NCBI RefSeq assembly: GCF_002849615.1
Contig: NZ_PDNV01000015.1
Location: 29,240-93,239, forward strand
Length of the DNA stretch: 64,000 nt
DNA from: Pollutimonas nitritireducens
Lineage (GTDB): Bacteria; Pseudomonadota; Gammaproteobacteria; Burkholderiales; Burkholderiaceae_B
Direction: 5' to 3'
Shown here piece by piece: positions 57,168 through 64,000 of this stretch. Below the pieces are notes generated by a model. It made no database searches. It was not told the origin of the DNA and saw only the letters and a list, made by a program, of their open reading frames with translations. A program made the translations under genes and the position numbers. The first letter of the stretch is position 1. Every line of letters starts with the position of its first letter.

Positions 57168-58577
57168 TTAATCTTTCTTGTTGGTTGCCAGGGCGGCCAG
57201 CTGTGTCGTCAGGTAACTGCTAAGTGAATTCATCTGCGCAACCATGGTGTCCAGGGCGGTGAACTGTTTTTTATACAGCGACATCTTGGTTTCGATCCGG
57301 TCCGACGTCGTTTCGTACTGGTCTTCCAAGTTCTTCAGCATCGCGGTGACGCCGTCTTGCGCTGTACTGATGGACCCGCCAGTCTTGATGAACTCGTTCG
57401 CAACCTTGGTCATCTGCGCGCTGATGCCGTTCTCTCCGGCGAACATGCCTTGTACGCCGGCAAGATTGTCTTTCAGGGCGGCGGCGAGCTTGGTTGAGTC
57501 GACCGTAAGGGTGCCGTCGGTAATGTTGGTGGTGATGCCAAGTTGGGAAAGCGAACCTATACCACCAGAACCGCCCGCCACGTTCAACGCATCACGGACT
57601 TGCGTCTGCACGCGCCGCGCCAGGCTGTCGCCGGTCAAGGCGCTGCCTTCGTTATTGTCGACGTTGTAGGACGTGAGCGCCCGGATAGTCGTCTGCAGGG
57701 CGTTGAAGGCGGTGACGAAAGCCGTGACGGCCTTGGTTGTTACGGAGTCGTCCCGTGTTACGACCAGCGCTCCAGCTTCCGCTGTCTTTTTCGACAGCGT
57801 AAGCGTTACGCCTTCGATGGCGTTTTCAATGGTATTGCTTTGACTTGTGACGTCGATGCCATTGATGGTCAATGTTGCATTCTTGGCTGCCGTCTCGGTC
57901 AGGTTGCCGATATTGGTATCAACATCGGGAAAGGCCGGGTCGCGGGCAACCTTGGTGAAGCCGATGACCGCTTGTAACCCGGCATCAGCGGTTTCGATTT
58001 TGGTGATGGAGGCGGTTTCGCCAGTGCTATTGGCCGTTAACAGAAGGCGATGCGGAGTTCCAGAGCCATCGTTAACCAAGGTGGCGCTCAGTCCCAGCTT
58101 GGAATCGCTATTGATTGCCTTAACCAGGCCATCCAGCGAGGTGTCCGCCTGGTTGAGCGTCAGTGTCTGGGTTTTGCCGTTGACGGTGATTTGTATGTCG
58201 ATTGCGCCGGTCCCGCTGGCCAGCGCAGTCGTGCGATCTGCCAGCCCGGCACTTGTCAGCGTTTGCGAAGTTGCCAGCTGGTTAACCTGAACGCTGTACT
58301 GCCCGGCAATTGCCTTGCTGGAAGATGTCGCGGTAAATCCGTCGCCCGTGACGCTGGTCTTGAGTGCGCCGAACGTTTCAGCCTTGCCCAGGGCCGCCGC
58401 AGCGGTGTTGAGCATTTCGATGGCGCCTTTCACCGTGCCATAGGCAGAGAGACGATTTTGAGCCGTCTTTGCTTTGGTATTGATTGCGGCCAATGCGGTA
58501 TTTTCAGCTGCCCGCAAATCGGTAAGCAGCGCGTCGAGATCCAGGCCGGAACCCACGCCAACGGATGAAATGCCCAT
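57168..58577 (-). CDS. fliD: Filament cap protein FliD (HAP2)
   Basis: A 469-residue cap protein. It begins SVGVGSGLDLDALLTDLRAAE, has the FliD domains in order (N-terminal coiled coil, variable domains, C-terminal coiled coil LEDQYETTSDRIETKMSLYKKQFTALDTMVAQMNSL), and a normal length. It lies 116 bp after flaG in the same minus-strand unit. Confidence 0.95.
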   Translation of the reverse strand: MGISSVGVGSGLDLDALLTDLRAAENTALAAINTKAKTAQNRLSAYGTVKGAIEMLNTAAAALGKAETFGALKTSVTGDGFTATSSSKAIAGQYSVQVNQLATSQTLTSAGLADRTTALASGTGAIDIQITVNGKTQTLTLNQADTSLDGLVKAINSDSKLGLSATLVNDGSGTPHRLLLTANSTGETASITKIETADAGLQAVIGFTKVARDPAFPDVDTNIGNLTETAAKNATLTINGIDVTSQSNTIENAIEGVTLTLSKKTAEAGALVVTRDDSVTTKAVTAFVTAFNALQTTIRALTSYNVDNNEGSALTGDSLARRVQTQVRDALNVAGGSGGIGSLSQLGITTNITDGTLTVDSTKLAAALKDNLAGVQGMFAGENGISAQMTKVANEFIKTGGSISTAQDGVTAMLKNLEDQYETTSDRIETKMSLYKKQFTALDTMVAQMNSLSSYLTTQLAALATNKKD

Positions 58578-58693
58578 AATAAACTCCCTGTGCCGATATT
58601 GTGCGGCCGGTTAATGCGATTCAATGCTTGCGATAGCGGTAAGATGCTGAGGCTTTTCAAACGTTTGCCCAGGCACCTGCAGATTTTTTGCCA

Positions 58694-59092
58694 CTACGCC
58701 TTGGTATTCACGGCCATGCCCTGTAACTGCACAATTGTCTTGGCTACCCGTATGACGGCCTCGCTTGGTACGGTGCGCAACACTTCACCTGTTGCATTGT
58801 CGATAATAGATACCACGACGCGATGCAGCTCCGGGTCGACGTTGAACTTCAACCCTGTGGACCATGCTTTCATCGTGTCGTTGATTTGTTCAAGCGCCAT
58901 ATCCAGCGTGGTCGGATTTTCACCCTGTTGCTGCTCGGAATTGGCCGCGGTACTGGCGCTGCCGCTACTCATGCTCTTTTCGACGGCGGTAACTTGAATG
59001 GCAGGTTCGGGTATGGACACCGGCCGCTGAAGATCGATTGCAGCCGGCAGATAGGGCTGGTTTCCGGCATTTGTGCTTATCGGGTTGACCAT
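58694..59092 (-). CDS. flaG: FlaG-family flagellar protein
   Basis: A 132-residue protein with a disordered Ser/Ala/Gln-rich half and the FlaG core LKFNVDPELHRVVVSIIDNATGEVLRTVP (about residues 80-108). FlaG often precedes fliD and affects filament length. The start at 59092 has a ctggag upstream; an ATG at 59116 would add eight residues. Confidence 0.87.
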   Translation of the reverse strand: MVNPISTNAGNQPYLPAAIDLQRPVSIPEPAIQVTAVEKSMSSGSASTAANSEQQQGENPTTLDMALEQINDTMKAWSTGLKFNVDPELHRVVVSIIDNATGEVLRTVPSEAVIRVAKTIVQLQGMAVNTKA

Positions 59093-59177
59093 TGAAATGG
59101 ATGCTCCAGGTATCATTACTGGTTGTTTGTTGCGCCTGCGACCGCTCGCGTCAACGCCTCGCGCTTTATACTGGTTT

Positions 59178-59204
59178 ATAACGGCACACAGGACAAAATC
59201 TTTA
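59178..59204 (-). promoter_or_regulatory. Sigma-28 (FliA) promoter of flaG-fliD
   Basis: On the minus strand: -35 TAAAGATT (59197-59204; 7 of 8), an 11-bp spacer, -10 GCCGTTAT (59178-59185; 6 of 8). The flaG start is 86 bp downstream. Confidence 0.72.
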
Positions 59205-59319
59205 TAGCGACAAGGCTTTAATGAGATGAATAAGCAAGCAAAAGCCTAATTGATCTGAACAACGTCTCCTCGTTGAACCGGCCACAATAGGTACTCTTTG
59301 TTTGGCTTACTGATTCCGA

Positions 59320-60087
59320 ATGCCTTGTTCCGAAGACATCCTTGTCGGGCAATACGCTCCTTTGGTGCGTCGTCTTGCCTTGCAGCTTGTTGCCAAGCTG
59401 CCTGCCAGCGTGGAACTCGACGATTTGATGCAGGCCGGCATGATGGGCCTGCTGGATGCTGTGCGGCGCTATCAGCAAACGGCCGAAGCGCAGTTCGAAA
59501 CGTATGCCATTACCCGCATACGGGGTGCCATGCTGGACGAACTACGTAGCCAGGACTGGCTACCGCGCAGCGTGCGCAGCAAGACCAAAAGCATAGAACA
59601 GGCTATTCAGCGTACTAACCACCGATTGCTGCGCCCAGCCACAGAAGCGGAAATTGCCGATGAACTGGAAATGCCGCTGTCGGAGTACCAGGAGTTGCTG
59701 GAAGACGCCCGGGGTGTACAAATCATTCACTATGAAGACCTGTCGCGCAATGGCGACGAGTCCTCGCATCCGTTGGACCGGGCGCATCTTCCGGCGGAGA
59801 CTGAGGGAAAGGGGCAGTGGGGCAATCCCTTGAATCAGCTGGTATCGCAAGGTTTGCGTAATGCCCTGATTGACGCCATCAAGGACTTGCCTGAACGAGA
59901 ACAGTTACTGCTGTCTTTGCAGTTCGAGCAAGACCTGAACCAAAAAGAGATCGCTGCGGTGATGGGTATTACCGAGGGCAGGGTGTCGCAACTTCGGTCG
60001 CAGGCGGTCGCGCGCATTCGCGCCGCGCTGTCGAAAGATAGCTGGCAGGAGAATGCGAATTTGGGTGAGTTTCAGGCGTTGCTTTGA
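59320..60087 (+). CDS. fliA: Flagellar sigma factor FliA (sigma-28)
   Basis: A 255-residue sigma factor for class III genes (filament, chemotaxis). Region 2 is FETYAITRIRGAMLDELRSQDWLPRSVR, and region 4 contains LPEREQLLLSLQFEQDLNQKEIAAVMGITEGRVSQLRSQA, both intact. It is divergent from flaG, and no sigma-28 site is seen on its own side, so FlhDC/sigma-70 control is likely. Confidence 0.96.
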   Translation: MPCSEDILVGQYAPLVRRLALQLVAKLPASVELDDLMQAGMMGLLDAVRRYQQTAEAQFETYAITRIRGAMLDELRSQDWLPRSVRSKTKSIEQAIQRTNHRLLRPATEAEIADELEMPLSEYQELLEDARGVQIIHYEDLSRNGDESSHPLDRAHLPAETEGKGQWGNPLNQLVSQGLRNALIDAIKDLPEREQLLLSLQFEQDLNQKEIAAVMGITEGRVSQLRSQAVARIRAALSKDSWQENANLGEFQALL

Positions 60088-60126
60088 AGCGTGGCGATGA
60101 TGCGCAAAGGCGAGATTCCTGACATA

Positions 60127-60149
60127 AAGATGTATATAATAGATATCTT
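60127..60149 (+). promoter_or_regulatory. Putative NsrR-type operator over the hemerythrin promoter
   Basis: A 23-bp imperfect palindrome starting AAGATGTAT and ending ATATCTT. Against the NsrR consensus as I recall it (AAGATGYATTT, one base, AAATRCATCTT), 18 of 22 defined positions agree. A perfect -10 hexamer TATAAT (60135-60140) lies inside it; no good -35 is seen. The gene start is 33 bp downstream. Confidence 0.55.
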
Positions 60150-60182
60150 TACAAGCCGATACAACCGGAATCAGGATACCTT

Positions 60183-60596
60183 ATGGACATCGATCGTTTC
60201 AAACACCAGCATGTAGAAATTCTTGACGGCATTGCAAAACTGCGCAGCTTTTCCCACGCAGGTGTGAAAGAGCACGCCCACGAAATTGCCCATGCCATCA
60301 TCGCGCTGAGCACCGTCGTCAAATTGCATTTGGCCATTGAAGATCGCATCCTTTACCCCGCCCTGCAGAGCGGAAGCAATCCACAGCTTTCCGAGATGGG
60401 CAAGTCGTACCAAGAAGGCATGAAGGGTATCGCGTCCGGCTATATTGCCTTCTCGCGCCAGTGGAGTTCCGCAGCGACTATTGCGGCAAAAGCGGAACAA
60501 TTCCGTAGCGAAGCCAATACGGTGCTGAAAACACTCTTTTCGCGCATGCAGAAGGAAAACAGCGAGTTTTATCCGGCGATCGAATCGATGGCGTAA
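60183..60596 (+). CDS. Hemerythrin-like HHE-domain protein
   Basis: A 137-residue helical-bundle protein with the helix A/B histidines of hemerythrins: FKHQH (His8, His10), HAHEIAH (31-37) and LHLAIEDRILYP (His49, Glu53). The helix C HxxxH and the terminal H..D ligands of classical di-iron hemerythrins are replaced (SYQEGMKG, and RMQKENSEFYP). It may bind iron incompletely or differently, or have a stress or NO-related role. It follows fliA by 95 bp and carries its own probable promoter with an NsrR-like palindrome. Not proven to be part of the flagellar regulon. Confidence 0.82.
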   Translation: MDIDRFKHQHVEILDGIAKLRSFSHAGVKEHAHEIAHAIIALSTVVKLHLAIEDRILYPALQSGSNPQLSEMGKSYQEGMKGIASGYIAFSRQWSSAATIAAKAEQFRSEANTVLKTLFSRMQKENSEFYPAIESMA

Positions 60597-60623
60597 ATGC
60601 AGCGATGCCGGGGTCGGCAGTAC

Positions 60624-61907
60624 TTAACCCGCCGTCATCCCAGCCAATACGCCCGGCAGCATGGAAAGCAGGTACAGGATCAACCCGACGCATCCACCCA
60701 CGAACGTGCCGTTGATGCGTATGTATTGCAAATCCTTGCCTATATTCAATTCGATCTGCCGCGACATTTCGCGTGTATCCCAGCCCTTGACCGTATCGCT
60801 GATGTGGCGTGTTAGGAATTTGGCAAAGTCGGGCGCCATGCGTTGCGCAGCGTATTCCATGTGTGCGTTCAACGAGTCACGAAGGTTCTGGTCTTGCGCC
60901 ACGGCCAGGCCTATCCATCGACCAGAGGCCGCCACCTTGGCATGCAACACGGATTCAGGCCGATCAAGGTCGGCCTTGAGCCATGTGCGCAAGCCGCCCC
61001 ACAGTTGATTGATATAGGTATTGAGCGCCAGATCGCTCTTCAAGTAGAGCTTGATTCCCTCGGCCTTGCGCGCGGTATCCGGATCGTGCTTGAGGCGATC
61101 GATCAATTTGTACACATACTCGTCGAATTCCTTGCGCAGCGCATGCTTGTCATCAGCGACGATATCGTCAAGCACCGCATTCACCGTCTCGGAGATCAAT
61201 TCGGCACCGTGCTCACCCAGCCACGCGGTCGGCAATAGCTTTTCCTTGCGCGGATGTTCCCGCTTGATCCACTGAATAATCTGCTGACAGATGAAATCGC
61301 GCGTCGCCGGCTTGTTCAACAATGCCGTCAATTGCGCAATGCTCTGGTCCAAAAGTTCCTGATGACGACCATCTTTGGTCAGGCCGTCCAAGATGGTCCC
61401 GGCGGATTGAGACAAGTCGATCTTGTCTATCGCGGCGTGGATGGCGTCCTTCATGAAGGCCTGTATCCGCACATCGTCGATGAAGTCCAGCACAGTACGC
61501 AATAAGCTTGCCACATGCACGCTCAGTCTTTCCGTGTTCTTGGCATCGCTCAGCCAGTCCGCGATCAACTGTGCGGGATCGTGCTTGCGAATAAGGCTGA
61601 CGATGGAAGACGCATCCAGGAACTTCTCCTGGACGAATGCCGCAAGGTTATCGCCTATGCGGTCCTTGTTGCGCGGGATGATGGCCGTGTGCCTGGAAAT
61701 GAACGGAATGGGAATGCGCCTGAACAGCGCCGCGACGGCGAACCAGTCCGCCAAGGCGCCCACCATGGCGGCCTCGGCCATCGCCTTGATGCCTAGCGTC
61801 CAGACGTTATGCGGCGCAAGCAGCATCCCCACAAACAACACAGCGGCCACCACCAACCAACCTACAGCGCGCCGCTTCGCGCGTCTTAACTCCGCTTCCT
61901 TATCCAT
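60624..61907 (-). CDS. DUF445 family inner-membrane protein
   Basis: A 427-residue protein with hydrophobic segments at the N-terminus (about 12-32 and 38-56) and at the C-terminus (about 400-425), and a long helical central domain. The opening RAVGWLVVAAVLFVGMLL and the ADWFAVAALFRRIPIPFISRHTAIIP motif (about 50-78) are diagnostic of DUF445. Function unknown. It starts where the GNAT-like gene stops (stop and ATG adjacent), so they are co-transcribed, and it is convergent with the hemerythrin-like gene. Confidence 0.9.
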   Translation of the reverse strand: MDKEAELRRAKRRAVGWLVVAAVLFVGMLLAPHNVWTLGIKAMAEAAMVGALADWFAVAALFRRIPIPFISRHTAIIPRNKDRIGDNLAAFVQEKFLDASSIVSLIRKHDPAQLIADWLSDAKNTERLSVHVASLLRTVLDFIDDVRIQAFMKDAIHAAIDKIDLSQSAGTILDGLTKDGRHQELLDQSIAQLTALLNKPATRDFICQQIIQWIKREHPRKEKLLPTAWLGEHGAELISETVNAVLDDIVADDKHALRKEFDEYVYKLIDRLKHDPDTARKAEGIKLYLKSDLALNTYINQLWGGLRTWLKADLDRPESVLHAKVAASGRWIGLAVAQDQNLRDSLNAHMEYAAQRMAPDFAKFLTRHISDTVKGWDTREMSRQIELNIGKDLQYIRINGTFVGGCVGLILYLLSMLPGVLAGMTAG

Positions 61908-62309
61908 TCATGCCAGAACAGTGTCGTCGTTGATCTGGACCATTTCATCGTTGCAGGAGCGCGCGCCCCGGCGCAGCAATCGTTCGTAAAAGCCGGGCGT
62001 CATGTCGGTAACGAAGACTTCGTAGCCATGCGCCTTGGCCGGAATGTAGATCGCACGAATAAGCTGCTTTCCCAGGCCTTGCCCTTTCATGATGCCTGGC
62101 GTGCTGATGCTGTTGATCAATACCTGCCTGGTTTCGGGAAGAATCTTGAGGCGCAGCAGCGTGGCCCACGTGAGTTCGCTATCGTCCTGCTGGCACTTAA
62201 CTTCAATTCGGTTGGACTGGATGTCGAATTTGTGGTTTGTCAGTTTATCGAGATAGGGGTTCAGCAAGGGCTTTATGGCGTCCTGGATGTCTGTTACGAG
62301 TTCAGTCAT
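61908..62309 (-). CDS. Small GNAT-like N-acetyltransferase
   Basis: A 133-residue protein with the acetyl-CoA loop MKGQGLGKQLI (about residues 74-84), followed by an amphipathic helix and the terminal TDMTPGFYERLLRRGA, a GNAT-type strand and helix. The N-terminal half is not typical and the substrate cannot be told. It lies upstream of the DUF445 gene as a two-gene unit. Confidence 0.7.
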   Translation of the reverse strand: MTELVTDIQDAIKPLLNPYLDKLTNHKFDIQSNRIEVKCQQDDSELTWATLLRLKILPETRQVLINSISTPGIMKGQGLGKQLIRAIYIPAKAHGYEVFVTDMTPGFYERLLRRGARSCNDEMVQINDDTVLA

Positions 62310-62625
62310 GACGTATCTGTATCCTCATTCCCGGTTTTTTGATGTGTTGCGGTATGGAGCGTGCGATAGTACTGGTTCACGATAGAAACAAATGAGCGGC
62401 GCGTCAAGAGCAACATGATGCGCAAGGGTTTCCGCTGGGTGGATTAGTAATTTACACACATGGCTCAGCGACTGCGGGTACTGGATCGCGTCAGAATCGG
62501 CCGTCAGCAAGAAAAAACCGCCAAGACATAAAGCTAATGGCGGTTTGAACTGCAGCGATCATTGTCGGATAGCCATGGAGAAGCCTATATGCCGGCGACT
62601 CGCTCCTTGGCTATACCGCGTTGTA
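62310..62625. other. 316-bp gap between the GNAT-like gene and flagellin
   Basis: Contains the flagellin terminator (62512-62546). The remainder shows no convincing gene; an A+T-rich stretch upstream of the GNAT-like gene has only a weak promoter candidate. No tRNA or repeat is visible. Confidence 0.6.
62512..62546 (-). terminator. Intrinsic terminator of fliC
   Basis: On the minus strand, AAACCGCCA pairs with TGGCGGTTT and is followed by a T run (TTTTTT counting the stem end), about 80 bp after the flagellin stop. Confidence 0.88.
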
Positions 62626-63873
62626 TTAACCCAGCAGGGACAATACCGATTGTGGGACTTGGTTGGCTTGTGCCAGAACCGATGTACCAGCTTGTTGCAA
62701 GATCTGAGCACGTGTCATGTTCGAGACTTCAACAGCGTAGTCAGCGTCTTCGATGCGTGAACGTGCGGAAGACAAGTTTGTAACTGTATTGTTCAGGTTT
62801 GCAATTGTCGACTGGAAGCGGTTTTGAACAGCACCGAGTTCTCCACGGAGGGAATCAACTTGGGCGAGAGCTTTATCAAGAGTGGTTAGTGCATCTACGG
62901 TGCGTTCAGTTGTAACAACTAAGCCGGAAGCTGCCGCTGCTTTCGTTCCTGCTCCAGCGGAATCGAAAGACAAATCATAGTATTCTCCGTCGGCTTCTAA
63001 GGTCACATAGCTGCCAGTTGAAGCACCATTCTCGTCAAGTATGGCGTGGTAAGTTGTACCACCAGTAAGAGCGATTGAAGCGCGCCCGGATTGGATGTCG
63101 CCGCCATCTACATCTACGTCAGCTGCAAGCACTTCGCTGGCTGCGGTACTCGTATTCCAGCCCGTGACCGCCAGATCGCCACTCGTTACTGTTGTCGCCG
63201 TAGCTTCCCAATATTTATCATTGGCCTTCACGACGTAGCCTGAACCGTCTTTTTTGGCATATAGGCCGTCGGCGGCTTCTGGCGTGGCGTTAGCGTCGGC
63301 TGCAACTGTAACTGAAGTGAATGCCGCTCCGACGTTTCCAGTGGTAACGGCAGCGGTCAGTTCAGTCTTGTTCTGTACTTGAAAGCCTCCGAGTCCAAGC
63401 TTGTCGCTATTTATCTGTTTTAATCCGATAGTGATGGTCTCATTATCATTCGCGCCAACCTGGATTTTGAGATTGTTATCTTCGCTTGCCAAAACCCGTA
63501 CACCATTGAATTGAGTTTGGCTCGAAACGCGGTCAATCTCGGACAAGCGCTGGTTGATTTCATCTTGAATCGATTTCAAGTCAGATGCGGAGTTCGAACC
63601 GTTGGCAGCTTGAACCGACAATTCGCGAACACGTTGCAAGTTGTTGTTGATTTCGTTCAACGAACCTTCAGTGGTTTGAGCAATCGAGATCCCGTCGTTA
63701 GCGTTACGGGTAGCTTGCGTCAGGCCTTTGATGTTGGCCGTGAAGCGGTTGGCGATAGCCTGACCAGCGGCATCGTCTTTGGCGCTGTTAATGCGCATGC
63801 CGGACGACAAGCGTTCAATGGCTGTGCCCAGAGAGGATTGGGATTTGCTCAAGTTGCCTTGTGCAATCAGGGA
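62626..63873 (-). pseudogene. fliC: Flagellin gene fliC (flaA), 5' end cut off by an insertion element
   Basis: The remaining frame encodes about 415 residues of flagellin. It starts, in frame with the flanking sequence, at [25 protein letters not shown], the usual D0/D1 helix, and ends with the conserved C-terminal D1/D0 helices ([20 protein letters not shown], ending [10 protein letters not shown]). The expected beginning (MxxVINTNYLS-like, ~10 residues) and the start codon are absent; an IS66-like end begins at 63874. The only in-frame starts left are poor (TTG at 63852). The truncated protein would lack part of the D0 helix needed for export and assembly. The promoter must be on the far side of the insertion. 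Confidence 0.85.
63866..63873. repeat. Candidate 8-bp target-site duplication of the insertion
   Basis: atcaggga abuts the GTAAGC end. IS66-family elements are known to duplicate 8 bp; the other copy would be beyond the window and cannot be checked here. Confidence 0.4.
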
Positions 63874-64000
63874 GTAAGCGATCCATGAAGCACAGGGTTT
63901 TCAGGCAGCAAGATCCATGGCAACCTGTTGGCTATCCACATTCCATGGGAGTAATGCCTCGATGTCTTCAACCGTTTTTGCCAGCGGCAACCGTTCCAGC
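63874..64000 (-). mobile_element. IS66-family insertion sequence, 3' end only
   Basis: The element end begins GTAAGCGATCCATGAAGC on the plus strand (63874 onward); IS66-family terminal inverted repeats typically start 5'-GTAA. It holds the 3' end of a transposase gene read on the minus strand. The rest runs out of the window. Confidence 0.75.
63901..64000 (-). CDS. IS66-type transposase, C-terminal fragment
   Basis: A partial frame (open at the right edge, stop TGA at 63901-63903) ending LERLPLAKTVEDIEALLPWNV and a short polar tail. The ALLPWN motif near the C-terminus is typical of IS66 TnpC-type transposases. The stop is 27 nt from the element end. Confidence 0.7.
   Translation of the reverse strand, partial: LERLPLAKTVEDIEALLPWNVDSQQVAMDLAA

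Noticed and set aside
58600..58670. Possible sigma-28 promoter before fliD on the minus strand (TGAA...ACCGCTAT)
   Set aside because: Too few matches in the -35, and the better flaG promoter upstream can serve fliD.
1..64000. CRISPR arrays, tRNA or rRNA genes, prophage
   Set aside because: No regularly spaced repeats, cloverleaf-like sequences or phage genes were seen; dense flagellar coding sequence fills the window.

Overview
The window is a nearly complete flagellar and chemotaxis super-locus (about 7.7 to 64 kb) from a beta-proteobacterium, most probably an Alcaligenaceae/Burkholderiales member of moderate-to-high GC (Bordetella/Pusillimonas-like; inferred from gene order and protein character, not from a search). 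The FlhDC master regulator sits at its head and the peritrichous-type order flhDC-motAB-cheAW-mcp-cheRBYZ-flhBAF is followed by flg, fli and filament genes.

Layout. 1-6.9 kb: a glycerol uptake and oxidation block, with a glycerol ABC transporter (glpS partial, glpT, glpP, glpQ, glpU, glpV) and FAD glycerol-3-phosphate dehydrogenase glpD, all on +. 6.97-7.5 kb: a minus-strand NlpC/P60 lipoprotein hydrolase. 7.7-25.8 kb (+): flhDC, motAB, cheA-cheW-mcp-cheR-cheB-cheY-cheZ (no cheD), a soluble MCP, then flhB-flhA-flhF. 25.8-27.5 kb (-): flgN, flgM, flgA. 27.6-38.3 kb (+): flgBCDEFGHIJ then flgKL. 38.4-42.1 kb (+): two more MCPs flanking a small lipoprotein. 42.3-53.5 kb (-): fliF-G-H-I-J-K-L-M-N-O-P-Q-R. 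53.9 kb: fliE (+). 54.6-59.1 kb (-): flaG-fliD-fliS-fliT, a second FliK-like gene and a FlhB C-domain paralogue. 59.3 kb: fliA (+); 60.2 kb: a hemerythrin-like gene (+); 60.6-62.3 kb (-): a DUF445 membrane protein and a GNAT-like protein; 62.6-63.9 kb (-): flagellin.

Regulation. FlhDC should activate class II genes and FliA (sigma-28) with anti-sigma FlgM should control class III genes. Three well-spaced sigma-28-type promoters are readable, upstream of flgM, flgK and flaG, which fits that hierarchy. Intrinsic terminators close flhC, the third membrane MCP/fliR convergence, fliE (inside a 219-bp imperfect palindrome) and fliC.

Most notable points: the flagellin gene is cut near its 5' end by what looks like an IS66-family insertion whose transposase tail and GTAAGC terminus are in the window, so this copy of fliC lacks its start and first ~10 codons; a large imperfect palindrome fills the fliE/FlhB-like convergence; a 23-bp palindrome closely resembling an NsrR (nitric oxide sensor) operator covers the -10 box of the hemerythrin-like gene; FlgL carries an internal domain duplication; and a second FliK-like/FlhB-C pair sits beside the filament genes. 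I see no tRNA, rRNA, CRISPR array or prophage.
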